DNA of 64,000 nt from Natrinema gari JCM 14663 (GCF_000337175.1 NZ_AOIJ01000033.1:62001-126000), one strand, 5' to 3'; shown: positions 25,509-33,939, counted from the stretch's first letter. Numbers and translations are program-made. Notes: a model not told the origin generated them from the sequence alone.

Positions 25509-26146
25509 CGACGCACCACCCGCCTGAGCGCGCGACGGAGTTGTCGATCCCGCCGTCTGAAGTACGCATCGAACAGCACGCCGGCGGCCAGTCCGGCGAC
25601 GGTCACCGAAAGCCACTCGGTCATTACCGCCTCGTTCGTCGAGAGATAGGACGTCCCGAACACGCGATCCAGGTTCCACCGCAGCATGGTCCACGCCGCG
25701 ACCGACGCCAGCGTCGTCAACACGACGAACGTGATCGCGAACCAGTGGGTCACCCGCAGCGACGTGAACATGTGGAGTTCGACCGTGATGAGCAACGCCA
25801 ACCCCGCGACCGCCAGATAGGCCGCGAACGTGCCGACGCTGCCGCCGAACAGTCCCCGAACGAGGATGGGCAACGTCGCGAGGACGAGGAGTTCCCAGGG
25901 CAACATGACGCGCCATTCCCCGGCGGCGACGGGCGGCATCAGGACGACCGTGCCGACGCCGGCGACGAAAACGAGCCACTGGCGGTCGAACTCGAGCGCG
26001 CTTTCGACGAACACCATCGCGAGGACCCCGACCACCAACCACGCGAGGAAGGCGTTCGCCCGACCGCTTCGAAACAGTCGTTCGAACGCGTCCTTCGCCG
26101 CATCCACAGACGGGTCCGGACGAGCATCGCTGCCGTTCCTCGGCAT
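25505..26146 (-). CDS. Membrane protein of unknown function
   Basis: A 213-residue protein with about five to six spans (FLAWLVVGVLAMVFVESAL, WLVFVAGVGTVVLMPPVAAG, LVLATLPILVRGLFGG), ending in a very basic tail (FRRRDRQLRRALRRVVRR). It resembles the partner downstream in topology and may share the membrane with it. The start at ATG 26146 is fixed by a TATA box 25-32 bases upstream. No function is assigned. Confidence 0.7.
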   Translation of the reverse strand: MPRNGSDARPDPSVDAAKDAFERLFRSGRANAFLAWLVVGVLAMVFVESALEFDRQWLVFVAGVGTVVLMPPVAAGEWRVMLPWELLVLATLPILVRGLFGGSVGTFAAYLAVAGLALLITVELHMFTSLRVTHWFAITFVVLTTLASVAAWTMLRWNLDRVFGTSYLSTNEAVMTEWLSVTVAGLAAGVLFDAYFRRRDRQLRRALRRVVRR

Positions 26147-26170
26147 GTGCGGGACCGACACACTATCGGC

Positions 26171-26197
26171 GTATAAACCCGCCGGAGGGCTTATCTC
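26171..26197. promoter_or_regulatory. Divergent pair of TATA boxes
   Basis: GTTTATAC on the minus strand (26171-26178) serves the membrane-protein operon starting at 26146. CTTATCTC on the plus strand (26190-26197) serves the gene starting at 26222. Both lie 25-32 bases from their starts, so the divergent core promoters sit within 30 bases of each other. Confidence 0.55.
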
Positions 26198-26221
26198 GCT
26201 GACTCCCCTTCGAACTGATAC

Positions 26222-26827
26222 ATGATGCTCCCGACACACGCACTGCTGGGACTGGCTCTCGCAGCGCCGCTCGTCGTCTTCGCCCCGGAGCTCGCACCGG
26301 CGGCGCTCGTCGGCGGGTTCCTCGGCGGCGTGTTGCCGGACCTGGACCTCTATGCGGGACATCGGCGGACACTCCACTATCCGACGCTGTACGTCGTCGC
26401 CGCCGTCCCGGTCGTGATCGCGGCAGTACTCATCGCGACCCCGTGGCTCGTCGCCGCTGCCTTCCTGTTTGCCGGTGCCGCTCTCCACTCTCGAATGGAC
26501 CGGTACGGTGGCGGCCTCGAGCTCCGGCCGTGGGAAGGGACCTCCGATCGGGCGGTGTACGACCACGTCAGGGACCGCTGGCGGGCACCGAAACGCTGGA
26601 TTCGCTACGACGGCGCACCGGAAGACGTAGTCCTGTCGCTGGCCGTCGGTGCCCCGCTCTGGCTCGTCCTCGAGGAGCCATTCCGGTGGCTCGTCAGTCT
26701 CGGCGTACTGGTCGGCGGGGTGTACGGCCTCCTTCGGCGACAGCTGGCGACTATCGCCCCGGTCGTGTTCGGGTCGGTCCCCGAACCGGTCGCGGAGTAC
26801 GTACCGAGTCGATACAAACACGACTGA
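26222..26827 (+). CDS. YdjM-like predicted membrane metal-dependent hydrolase
   Basis: A 201-residue membrane protein starting MMLPTHALLGLALAAP. The family signature is the early PTHAL with GGVLPDLDLYAGHRRTLHYP (Asp-x-Asp and His pair), then ALHSRMDRYGGGLELRPWE. This is the YdjM/DUF457 family, implicated in membrane-phospholipid or SOS-linked functions in bacteria, with the enzyme activity unproven. A second, shorter member is at 40526-41011. ATG 26222 or 26225 fits the TATA box. Confidence 0.85.
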   Translation: MMLPTHALLGLALAAPLVVFAPELAPAALVGGFLGGVLPDLDLYAGHRRTLHYPTLYVVAAVPVVIAAVLIATPWLVAAAFLFAGAALHSRMDRYGGGLELRPWEGTSDRAVYDHVRDRWRAPKRWIRYDGAPEDVVLSLAVGAPLWLVLEEPFRWLVSLGVLVGGVYGLLRRQLATIAPVVFGSVPEPVAEYVPSRYKHD

Positions 26828-27154
26828 CGCCGCGACCGGACTCGAGGACGGCGGCGTCGATCGCGGGCCGAATGGCGATGTCGGTCTCGAATAGCTGTCT
26901 CAAGCGCCACTCGTCGCCAGTGTCGCCACTGAGCGTCACTGGACACCTGACTTCACGACGGCTGTGCGATGGCTGTGGAAATCGTTTCAGCGGTTACGAT
27001 ACCGCCAGCACCGAGAACCGGAACGGATCCACGTCCGTGTCCGAAAAATCCCCTTCGAACTGCCAGCGGAGACGAAGGGATCCGGACGGTCGTCACTCGC
27101 AGGGAAACGAACTGACGACACTGTATCGGTTCGTAATCGACGAAAGAACGGAGA
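26828..27154 (+). other. Gene-free stretch containing an imperfect hairpin
   Basis: Short ORFs on both strands show no family features. The only structure I see is the hairpin at 27039-27087: GTCCG and ATCCCCTTCG pair with CGAAGGGAT and CGGAC around a loop of about 15 bases. It lies about 70 bases beyond the 3' end of tRNA-Glu. Confidence 0.4.
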
Positions 27155-27229
27155 TGCTCCGACTGGGATTCGAACCCAGGTCATTGCCGTGAGAGGGCAA
27201 TATGATTGGCCGGACTACACCATCGGAGC
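27155..27229 (-). tRNA. tRNA-Glu(CTC)
   Basis: On the minus strand the cloverleaf folds fully: acceptor GCTCCGA/TCGGAGC, anticodon arm TTGCC-CTCTCAC-GGCAA with anticodon CTC (reads GAG), and T arm CTGGG-TTCGAAT-CCCAG. The discriminator is A. There is no intron and CCA is not encoded. The D-arm sequence GTGTAGTCCGGCCAATC is typical for haloarchaeal tRNA-Glu. Confidence 0.96.
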
Positions 27230-27347
27230 GGGCTTTGTCTTCACTCCATCGTAGCGGAGTACGATGTTTAAGCATTCCGTTTCGATCCGGGAGTGTCGAA
27301 CGGTGCCACGCGACCACGTGCCGGCGATCTCCTGCCGACGGTCGCCG

Positions 27348-28565
27348 TTATTCTTCGAAGGGCGATTTCGTCGCCTCGGGCTCGAAACCCTCGAGGCTGA
27401 TGATGTTTTCACGGCCGACGCGGAGTTTACTGATCGTTCCCTCGTCTTCCATGTCCGAGAGGAGCATGCTGACCTTGGATTTCGACCAGCCGGTCTCTTC
27501 GACGATGTTGACCTGCTTCATTCGGCCGCCGTTCTCCCGAATGAGCGCGACGACGCGATCCTCGTCGGTCATGAGTTCTTCCTCGGAGAGGGCGGCCCCG
27601 GCGTCGGCCGAGTCGGCCGCCCCGTTGCCCGTGCTCGAGCCGCCGGCGACATCGGGTTCGGGCGGCCGCCCGGCCGAGCGATCCATCGCAGTGTCGGCCG
27701 GAGCATCGCCGGTTCCGGGCCCGTACCGGCGGTACCAGACGGCGGCCGCGATGCCGACACCGACGACGAGGAGGGCGGCGAGATACCAGCCGCGGTCACC
27801 GCTCATCGCACCGGCCGGTCCCTGTTCGTCGCTCCCGACGGCACCGCTGGTCGAACTGGTCAGTTCCGCACGCGGGCGGCCGTCGTCGAACTGCTGTTCG
27901 CCGCTCCACCCGATTGAGGTCGCGTTCTCGAGCGAGCCGCCGTCGTATTGGCTGTCTGGGTTGGGGCTGACGGAACGGAACCGGAGATCACCGCCCGCCT
28001 CGAGTTCGAGCGACTGATCGGGGGCCAGATAGAGGCCCCGAAAGACGTCCCCGACGACGATCGTCTCGCCGTCGACGGCGGCGAAGTTCGTCCATGTGAA
28101 CGACATTTCGACGACGCCGCGCGGGTTGATCCGGCCTTCGTCGACCCGGATGGATCGATCGAAGTTCGTCGCGTCCATCTCCCGGCCGGTCTTCTGTGAG
28201 CCGGCCGCGGCCAGCTCACGCGATTGATTGATAAACGCCTCGTACCGTCCGGTCTCGTTGGCTTCGAACGACTCGGCGAACGCCCTGAAGTTCCGTTCGG
28301 CCTCGGTCGCGTTCTCCTCGTTGGCGAACAGCCGTTCGTGGCGGAACGTCCACGTCGCGCTGCCGTTCTCGTAGACCGTGATCTCGAAGGTCGTGTCGTC
28401 CCACTCTCGTTCCTGTGAGACGAACGGGGCCGGGTCCGCGGGAGCGGGCGACGACGGTGACTGGGGAGCGATCCCGGCGGCCGTCAGTACGACCGACCCG
28501 CTGGCGCCGGCAACGGCCGCGAGGATGACGAGAGCAACGAGTCCGACGGAAACCGGCCGATTCAT
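27348..28565 (-). CDS. Membrane-spanning winged-helix regulator
   Basis: A 405-residue protein. A signal or anchor helix (residues about 5-30) leads to an outside domain of about 220 residues with five N-glycosylation sequons (NGS, NAT, NET, NQS, NAT). A single span follows (GWYLAALLVVGVGIAAAVWY), then a cytoplasmic disordered linker and a C-terminal winged helix (EDRVVALIRENGGRMKQVNI, TGWSKSKVSMLLSDMEDEG). It looks like a one-protein sensor-regulator that reads something outside and binds DNA inside. The TATA box is 23-32 bases before the ATG. Confidence 0.85.
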   Translation of the reverse strand: MNRPVSVGLVALVILAAVAGASGSVVLTAAGIAPQSPSSPAPADPAPFVSQEREWDDTTFEITVYENGSATWTFRHERLFANEENATEAERNFRAFAESFEANETGRYEAFINQSRELAAAGSQKTGREMDATNFDRSIRVDEGRINPRGVVEMSFTWTNFAAVDGETIVVGDVFRGLYLAPDQSLELEAGGDLRFRSVSPNPDSQYDGGSLENATSIGWSGEQQFDDGRPRAELTSSTSGAVGSDEQGPAGAMSGDRGWYLAALLVVGVGIAAAVWYRRYGPGTGDAPADTAMDRSAGRPPEPDVAGGSSTGNGAADSADAGAALSEEELMTDEDRVVALIRENGGRMKQVNIVEETGWSKSKVSMLLSDMEDEGTISKLRVGRENIISLEGFEPEATKSPFEE

Positions 28566-28587
28566 TCGTCTCCCACTACGTGCCGCA

Positions 28588-28597
28588 GCTAAAAATC
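28588..28597 (-). promoter_or_regulatory. TATA box of the membrane regulator gene
   Basis: On the minus strand GATTTTTAGC is 23-32 bases before the ATG at 28565. Confidence 0.55.
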
Positions 28598-28752
28598 CTT
28601 GTGAATACACGGATCAGATAGTTTGACTTCCAAACCGCGTCATAACCGTCGCATGAGCCGCTCGGAGGGCCGTTTCGACGTAGCCGGCCTTCGTCCGACG
28701 ATCGACGCGCCGTGTCGATAGCCACAAACCCGACGACCGCGTACCGGGTCAC

Positions 28753-29331
28753 GTGATCTCGAATATCGCGCAGGGCGTGCAAGCGTTTACCAGCAACGTC
28801 TTTCTGGTGAGCGGGGACCGACCCGTACTCGTCGACGCGGGCGCGAACTTCGACGTCGTCGACGCCGTCCGCGCCTGCGTCGACGACCTCGAGGCAGTCC
28901 TCCTCACGCATACGCATCGCGACCACGTCGGCAACCTCGCCGCGGTGAAAGACGCCTTCGATGTCGACGCGTGGGGGTACGATACCTCGATCGAGGGCGT
29001 CGATCACCCCATCGCGGACGAGGACACGGTCCAGTTGGGCGACGACGAGTACGTCGCGCTCCACACCCCCGGACACAAGAACGACCACCTGTGTTTCTAC
29101 TCGGAGCCGGCGAACGTGCTGTTCGCGGGCGATCTCGTCTTCCAGAACGGGAGCTTCGGCCGCACCGATCTCGAGGAAGGCGATCGCGAGACCCTGATCG
29201 AGAGTATCGACCGCGTCCTCGAGCGGATCGACCCCGATCTCGCGGCACTCCACACCGGTCATGGCCCGAGCGTGACGGCGGATCCCTACGAGCACGTCGA
29301 ACTGTCGGCCCGGATGGCACGGCAGGCCTGA
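28753..29331 (+). CDS. Metallo-beta-lactamase-fold hydrolase
   Basis: A 192-residue protein starting at GTG 28753 (VISNIAQGVQAFTSNVFL). Metal ligands are in LTHTHRDHVGN, HTPGHKNDHLCFY, FAGDLVF and HTGHGPS, so the two-metal site is complete. The size and short form resemble glyoxalase II-like and related thiolester or phosphodiester hydrolases. The substrate cannot be told. It is a single gene, convergent with the P-loop ATPase gene. Confidence 0.88.
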   Translation: MISNIAQGVQAFTSNVFLVSGDRPVLVDAGANFDVVDAVRACVDDLEAVLLTHTHRDHVGNLAAVKDAFDVDAWGYDTSIEGVDHPIADEDTVQLGDDEYVALHTPGHKNDHLCFYSEPANVLFAGDLVFQNGSFGRTDLEEGDRETLIESIDRVLERIDPDLAALHTGHGPSVTADPYEHVELSARMARQA

Positions 29332-29382
29332 GTCCGGGTCCAGAGCCACGCGCCGATTCCGCGGTCGACGGCGGCCGGCCCC

Positions 29383-30213
29383 TCACTCCCGTCCGGCGGC
29401 CTCGAGCAACGCCTCGTAGGCGTCGGCGTACGCACGTGCGACCCGTTCGGGATCGGCCCGGCGATCGCTGCCGAGTGCCGGGAGCGACACGCGCTCGAGC
29501 GGGTCGAGATAGTCGAGTACGTCCGGGACGCGCTTTTCGATGGCCCCATCCCTGGGACTCGAACTGGCGATCTCGCAGGCGCGACAGTAGCGATCGCCCG
29601 GGTAGATCCGCGCGCGACCGGGTTCGACGGCCGCGACGGCGGCGATCGAGGAAGGGGCAAGCGCCTCGAGCGGCCGCGCGATGTCGCCGTAGGATTCGAC
29701 GACGGCGATGTCGGTCGCCTCGATATCGGCAGCCAGTCGCTCGAACGCGGGGACGTACCGCGCTTCGGCGAGGTCGTTGAACTCGTCGACGCTCTCGACG
29801 GGGATCGCGTTCTCGAGCGGGAGCGCGTCGGCGACCTGCGCCGGCAGGTCGGCGGTCGCGTTGCGGACGAACAGCGGGTCGTCGCCGTCGCGACCGATCC
29901 GGTCGACGAGGAACTCCCTGTCGGCGCGGCCGAGCAGACCGGTCCCGCCGTCGGGGGCGGGCCGCCACAGCCGGTGGACAGGGTTGAGCCGCTCCGGCGG
30001 TCGATCGCGGCCGTCCGCCGCCGAGAGGCGTGTGGCGTCCTTGCCGTAGAGTCGCCCCTCGGCGAGCGCTCGCCGGCAGTCGTCGTGGTCGAACCAGAAG
30101 TCGTTGCCGGCGCGGGGCTTGTACCCCACCGCACCGGTTCGCTCGAGCAGGCCGGCCGAGAACGTGGTCTTGCCGGCGTCGACGCGATCGGCACCGACCA
30201 CGAGAAGGATCAT
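29383..30213 (-). CDS. P-loop ATPase, dethiobiotin-synthetase-like fold
   Basis: A 276-residue protein beginning MILLVVGADRVDAGKTTFSA: a Walker A variant of the SIMIBI/dethiobiotin-synthetase kind (GADRVDAGKTTF). The switch region is IAVVESYGDIARPL. A YCRACEIA pair of cysteines is near residue 210. Its ATG overlaps the stop of the small upstream gene by 4 bases (operon). No known haloarchaeal role; it is not a clear biotin gene because no bio genes are near. Confidence 0.75.
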   Translation of the reverse strand: MILLVVGADRVDAGKTTFSAGLLERTGAVGYKPRAGNDFWFDHDDCRRALAEGRLYGKDATRLSAADGRDRPPERLNPVHRLWRPAPDGGTGLLGRADREFLVDRIGRDGDDPLFVRNATADLPAQVADALPLENAIPVESVDEFNDLAEARYVPAFERLAADIEATDIAVVESYGDIARPLEALAPSSIAAVAAVEPGRARIYPGDRYCRACEIASSSPRDGAIEKRVPDVLDYLDPLERVSLPALGSDRRADPERVARAYADAYEALLEAAGRE

Positions 30214-30476
30214 TCTTTCAGGCCGTAGTAGCCGGGCTCGTCTTCGTCTCGGGGTTCGGCGACCACGAGGTCGTCAGCGTTGGTCATAACCCACGGAATC
30301 GCCCAGTCGAGCAGGACGTCCTCGGTTTCGGGGTCGAGTTCGGCGTCGGGGTCGGCTCCCTGCAGCATGCGGGCGATCTCGTAGACGGTGTACATCTGGT
30401 CGTCCTCGAGCAACTCCGCGGGCGTGTAGAAGTCACACGGCGGAAGCTGTTCGAATTCTGCTTTCGGAACCGGCAT
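30210..30476 (-). CDS. Small conserved haloarchaeal protein (DUF5827-like)
   Basis: An 88-residue acidic protein starting MPVPKAEFEQLPPCDFYTPA and ending EPGYYGLKE. There are no membrane spans or recognised motifs. It overlaps the P-loop ATPase gene by 4 bases and is co-transcribed with it, so the two products may work together. The family name is a recollection and its role is unknown. Confidence 0.75.
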   Translation of the reverse strand: MPVPKAEFEQLPPCDFYTPAELLEDDQMYTVYEIARMLQGADPDAELDPETEDVLLDWAIPWVMTNADDLVVAEPRDEDEPGYYGLKE

Positions 30477-30580
30477 GGTCAGTCGTACGCGGGCGGGCCA
30501 CAAGACCGCACCGATCCCGTGTCCCGGTTGCGGTCCGCGAGTCGGGTTTCGGGACGCCGGGTCGGGCCGGTAGGAGCATG

Positions 30581-31576
30581 TCAGGCCGACGGCCGTCTCG
30601 CGAGCTGTGAGCGGAAGATCGGCTCGAACCCCTCGAGATAGGCCCGGACGTCGAGCGAGTCGATCTCGCCGCAGTAGTCGGTGGCCGACTCGTACTCGCG
30701 ACACCACCGGTCGATGAACTCGGCTTCGATCCCGGACTCGCGGATTCGATCGACGACCGGATCGACGGTCGCATCGGTCGGTGCTGTCCGGATCGCTTGA
30801 AGGTCCGCGCGTGAAACGACTCCTGACTCGAGCGCGCGAACCACGACGCACGAACTGTAATCGCCGTCGGCGAGTTCCCGCTCCCAGGTGGCGATCCAGT
30901 TGCCGATCCGTGCCATGCGCTGTCCGTGAGCGACGACGTTCCGAACGGCCGATAGCTCCCGGGAGTCGAAGGCGAGGGCGTTGGCGAGGTCGATATCGGC
31001 GAACGGGAAGAGCATCATGTTGTAGACGTCGTACGTACGGAGTTCGCGTTCGCCGACGAGGCCCGGGTGCTGAGCCAACAGCGCCGAGTAATCGACCGAC
31101 TGCAGCGCCTGTCGGACATCGAACCGGAACAGGTCCGTGAACTCACCCGCGTGCGGGCCCGCCGCGTACTGCTCTAAGAGCGCGTCCCAGAGGTCCTGCT
31201 GAAACCGGACGTACTCGCCGTCAACGCCCGCCCGAGACGGATCGGCGGGCCGGGAATCGAACGGGACCAGCAGCAACTCCTCGAGGGTTGTCCGGTCGCC
31301 GTGACACTCGGCGACATCGTCGATAACGGTGATGAACATCGTTGCCAGTACCTTCGCGTCGCGAACGCGCTGGCCGTACTCGTCACTGACACACGAGAGC
31401 CTGAATTCGGGTTCAATCGCATCGAACCAGCGCCACGCAGACCGGTCCCGGTCGGCGATCAGTTCGTCGTACGCGTCGGCGAACGGCCGCACCGTTTCCG
31501 AGAGCGTCCGCTGCTGTGCGTCCGAGAACGGGTCCGTCTCGACCTCGAGTGGCGGACGTTTTGCCTCTATTTTCAT
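30581..31576 (-). CDS. Candidate class I terpene synthase
   Basis: A 331-residue, mostly alpha-helical protein. It carries FITVIDDVAECHGD, whose DDVAE (residues 86-90) fits the DDxxD/E metal motif. About 140 residues later comes GNWIATWERELADGD, matching the N-x3-S/T-x3-E triad (N226, T230, E234). Spacing and length match bacterial class I terpene cyclases, which ionise prenyl diphosphates. The usual RY pair at the C-terminus is not evident. A TATA box (AATAATTTAT) 25-34 bases upstream gives a leaderless mRNA. The neighbours do not look biosynthetic. The family is inferred from motifs only. Confidence 0.65.
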   Translation of the reverse strand: MKIEAKRPPLEVETDPFSDAQQRTLSETVRPFADAYDELIADRDRSAWRWFDAIEPEFRLSCVSDEYGQRVRDAKVLATMFITVIDDVAECHGDRTTLEELLLVPFDSRPADPSRAGVDGEYVRFQQDLWDALLEQYAAGPHAGEFTDLFRFDVRQALQSVDYSALLAQHPGLVGERELRTYDVYNMMLFPFADIDLANALAFDSRELSAVRNVVAHGQRMARIGNWIATWERELADGDYSSCVVVRALESGVVSRADLQAIRTAPTDATVDPVVDRIRESGIEAEFIDRWCREYESATDYCGEIDSLDVRAYLEGFEPIFRSQLARRPSA

Positions 31577-31600
31577 TACCTATCGCTATGGCCGTCGACT

Positions 31601-31610
31601 ATAAATTATT
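31601..31610 (-). promoter_or_regulatory. TATA box of the candidate terpene synthase gene
   Basis: On the minus strand AATAATTTAT lies 25-34 bases before the ATG at 31576. Confidence 0.6.
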
Positions 31611-31721
31611 TGTTGATAACTAGTACGGTATTACTTCAATGCGCCGAGAGCAGAGCGTCGAGGACGAGGCAGGCGAACGGAGCCGAATGATGCTTTCGTG
31701 GCGAGCGCGAACGACTCGAGT

Positions 31722-32414
31722 ATGTCGGCAACTGATGCCGAACGCGACACGGGCGTTCACGTACTGCCGATCACGGTCGAGTACGGCGGGCAGGAGCTCA
31801 CGATTACGCCGACACTCGTCGAAACCGACCGCGGTCCGATCCTGATCGACGCCGATCCGCAGGGTGCCCGCGACGGCGTTCGGACCCACCTGCGATCGCT
31901 GGGGTACGACCTCGCCGACGTTTGGCTCGTCCTCGTGACCCACCACGACGGCGACCACGCGGGCGGGCTTGCGGCCCTCCTTGAGCGAGTCGATGCGGTC
32001 GTCGCGACTCACCGCGCGGAAGCGCCGTACATCTCCGGCGAGTCGGAACCGATCACGGGCGACGGCGATCGCTATCCGCCCGTCGATGTCGATATCGAAC
32101 TAGCCGATGGAGTCCGGTTTTCGACGCTTGCGGGGCCGATGGAGGTCGTCGCGACGCCCGGTCACGCACCGGGACACGTCTCGCTGTACCTCCCGGAGGC
32201 GAACCTGCTCGTCGCCGGCGATGCGCTCGTCGCCGACGGGGACGCCCCCCTCTCCGGTCCGAAGCCCCGCTTTACCCCGGCGATGGAGCAGGCGATCGAG
32301 TCCGTCGGGACGCTGGCGGACCTCGAGATCGATCACACCGTCTGCTATCACGGGGGATACGTGGACCAGGGGACCGAACGGATTCGAGAGATCGCCCGCC
32401 AGTTAGACGAGTGA
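31722..32414 (+). CDS. Metallo-beta-lactamase-fold hydrolase
   Basis: A 230-residue protein (start MSATDAERDTGVHVLPI). Metal ligands are in LVTHHDGDHAGG, TPGHAPGHVSLY, VAGDALV and CYHGGYVDQG. It belongs to the broad hydrolase branch (glyoxalase II/lactonase-like). It is divergent from the candidate terpene synthase gene with 145 bases between the starts. No clear TATA box stands at the usual distance from the ATG at 31722, so 31698 remains a possible start. Confidence 0.85.
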   Translation: MSATDAERDTGVHVLPITVEYGGQELTITPTLVETDRGPILIDADPQGARDGVRTHLRSLGYDLADVWLVLVTHHDGDHAGGLAALLERVDAVVATHRAEAPYISGESEPITGDGDRYPPVDVDIELADGVRFSTLAGPMEVVATPGHAPGHVSLYLPEANLLVAGDALVADGDAPLSGPKPRFTPAMEQAIESVGTLADLEIDHTVCYHGGYVDQGTERIREIARQLDE

Positions 32415-32543
32415 CTCCGTGGCCGGATTGCCGTCCGGCGGCGGGTCTCGCTCCGAGACGGTGAGTTCCCACGCGAGTGGACGGACGAGCGGAAACGGAC
32501 GGAAGCGGAATTCTCATCGGTGTCCGGCACGAACCGACGCACA

Positions 32544-32978
32544 ATGCGACTCGAACTTCGCGTCTGTCAGCACTGTCTCGACGGCGATCACGGCAACGAG
32601 AAACGGACCGCCCTCCTCAACGACATGGTCGACTGCGCCGAACAGATACAGGAGTACAAGGAAGTCATCGACCTCGACGCAGTCCACATCCGCAAGGTCA
32701 AGGACGACGAACCGGGAAAGCCGGCGGCGCTGCCAGTCGTCTCGGCGACGATCCAGAACGATCAGGTCGTCCTGAACGATACCCAACTCGTCGCCGAGGG
32801 TCAGGACGGCAACATGCTGGTCTACACCACCCCCGACGACGTACTGACGGTGCTCGCGGGGAACTTAGACGAGATCAGCAAGGCCGTCACCGAAGACGTG
32901 ACCGTCGACCTCTCCGCGGTCGGCGCGGAAATCGTCTCACAGGCCGACCTTGGCGCGAACCGGGAGCAAGAGCAGTAA
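32544..32978 (+). CDS. Conserved haloarchaeal hypothetical protein
   Basis: A 144-residue acidic protein beginning MRLELRVCQHCLDGDHGNE; the early CQHC plus His/Asp may be half of a metal site. The rest is strand-rich (LPVVSATIQNDQVVLNDTQL, NMLVYTTPDDVLTVLAGNLD) with no known motif. It stands alone. I do not recognise a function. Confidence 0.6.
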   Translation: MRLELRVCQHCLDGDHGNEKRTALLNDMVDCAEQIQEYKEVIDLDAVHIRKVKDDEPGKPAALPVVSATIQNDQVVLNDTQLVAEGQDGNMLVYTTPDDVLTVLAGNLDEISKAVTEDVTVDLSAVGAEIVSQADLGANREQEQ

Positions 32979-33217
32979 CAGCCACCGCGCGGTGGCCGAT
33001 GGTGCGTCCGCGTCCGGGGCCGACCAGTCTGATGTCGTCTCCCGAGCCGGAGGCTCCGACTGGCTGTACGGGACCGCCGGTTTCGTGACCGCTGGCGGAG
33101 GGGCCGTCCGACCGGCCGAGCCGACACCACCGCGACACGCGTTGGGCACGGTCAGGCGGCCACGGTTCGCGACGGACGCCGCCCGCAACGCCACGAATGG
33201 CCGTCCCTATCGACGTT

Positions 33218-33246
33218 CTGGAACGACTAAAATCCGCGAAAACGGC
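33218..33246 (-). terminator. Probable T-rich terminator of the aEF1-beta operon
   Basis: Just past the stop codon, the minus strand has GTTTTCGCGGATTTTAGTCG, two T-runs, as expected for haloarchaeal termination. Confidence 0.4.
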
Positions 33247-33513
33247 TTAGATGCGGCCGACGTTTTCGACGCCGACGCTTTCGACGCCCTCGACGTCCGC
33301 GAAGCTCTCCTCGACGGTCTCCGTCCCGCCTGCGCCGTCAGGAACGATCACGGTCGGGTAGAGCGCGACGAGACCGAACGCGACTTCGTCGCGTTCGACG
33401 CCGTTGATTTTCGCGCCCTCGGGGAGGGCACTCTCGAGGCGCTCCTGAAGCGCGTCGAGGTCGATATCGGGGCTGTCCGGCATGACCTTGATTTTGGCAG
33501 CGACTTTTCCCAT
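33247..33513 (-). CDS. ef1b: Elongation factor 1-beta (aEF1B)
   Basis: An 88-residue protein beginning [19 protein letters not shown] and containing [19 protein letters not shown] and [14 protein letters not shown]. This is the compact archaeal aEF1-beta, the exchange factor that reloads aEF1A with GTP in translation. It lies 5 bases after the small zinc-finger gene on the same strand, an arrangement known in other haloarchaea. Confidence 0.95.
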   Translation of the reverse strand: MGKVAAKIKVMPDSPDIDLDALQERLESALPEGAKINGVERDEVAFGLVALYPTVIVPDGAGGTETVEESFADVEGVESVGVENVGRI

Positions 33514-33518
33514 GGTAG

Positions 33519-33698
33519 TTACGGTCCGGTGAACCCACAGTCGGGGCACTCGTAGAGGTTGCTCTGCTTGCGACACTTGGCACAGCGGTAGATCTGCTGG
33601 CCGCAGTCGGGACACTTGAACGCTGCGGCGTTCGTGCCCGCGATGTTGAGCCCGCAGGAGACGCAGGAACGCGTCTCTCGGTCGTCGGTCGTACTCAT
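33519..33698 (-). CDS. Small zinc-finger protein of the HVO_2753 type
   Basis: A 59-residue protein with four Cys pairs: [23 protein letters not shown] and CPDCGFTGP, enough for two zinc sites. It matches the size, layout and operon position of the Haloferax small protein HVO_2753, studied as a double zinc-finger microprotein. A TATA-like GAGTTAAAAA lies 23-32 bases before the ATG. It is probably co-transcribed with aEF1-beta, suggesting a translation-linked role. Confidence 0.9.
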   Translation of the reverse strand: MSTTDDRETRSCVSCGLNIAGTNAAAFKCPDCGQQIYRCAKCRKQSNLYECPDCGFTGP

Positions 33699-33720
33699 AT
33701 CCCCCCTTTCCCGCCCGCCG

Positions 33721-33730
33721 TTTTTAACTC
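33721..33730 (-). promoter_or_regulatory. TATA box of the zinc-finger/aEF1-beta operon
   Basis: On the minus strand GAGTTAAAAA is 23-32 bases before the ATG at 33698. Confidence 0.6.
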
Positions 33731-33855
33731 TTTTCAAGGCACGTCTCCCCTCGACAACGAGTACCATGAGACACGCAGGACGCCGTCCCGGGCGGAATTT
33801 CTGAGCCTGAAAACGCCCTTGCAGGTACTTTACGGATCGACAAGAACACCCGAAT

Positions 33856-33939
33856 GAGGTTCGGGGGTCTATGACCGACCGAACCTCTGCCTCTGACATC
33901 TTCCACGGTCGCTGGCAGTCACGAACCTGCACAGCGACC
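33856..33939 (+). ncRNA. Two consecutive hairpins in the nreA leader (candidate structured RNA)
   Basis: Hairpin 1 (33856-33887): GAGGTTCGG pairs with CCGAACCTC, with GGTC-TAT-GACC nested inside. Hairpin 2 (33907-33939): GGTCGCTG pairs with CAGCGACC, then GCAG with CTGC across a single bulged A, loop TCACGAAC. A TATA-like TACTTTACGG (33826-33835) would start a transcript just before hairpin 1. It may be a 5' leader of nreA or a separate RNA; DNA-level palindromes cannot be excluded. Confidence 0.45.

Noticed and set aside
26605..26946. Minus-strand frame of 113 codons at the end of the YdjM-like gene
   Set aside because: Mostly overlaps the real gene antisense; part of the peptide looks plausible but no promoter or homology supports it.
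33801..33896. C/D box RNA upstream of nreA
   Set aside because: CTGA boxes occur, but no matching box C (RTGATGA) with proper spacing was found.
33856..33939. Reading the two hairpins as an H/ACA guide RNA
   Set aside because: Neither hairpin has an internal pocket of the needed size, and no ACA lies at the right distance after the lower stem.
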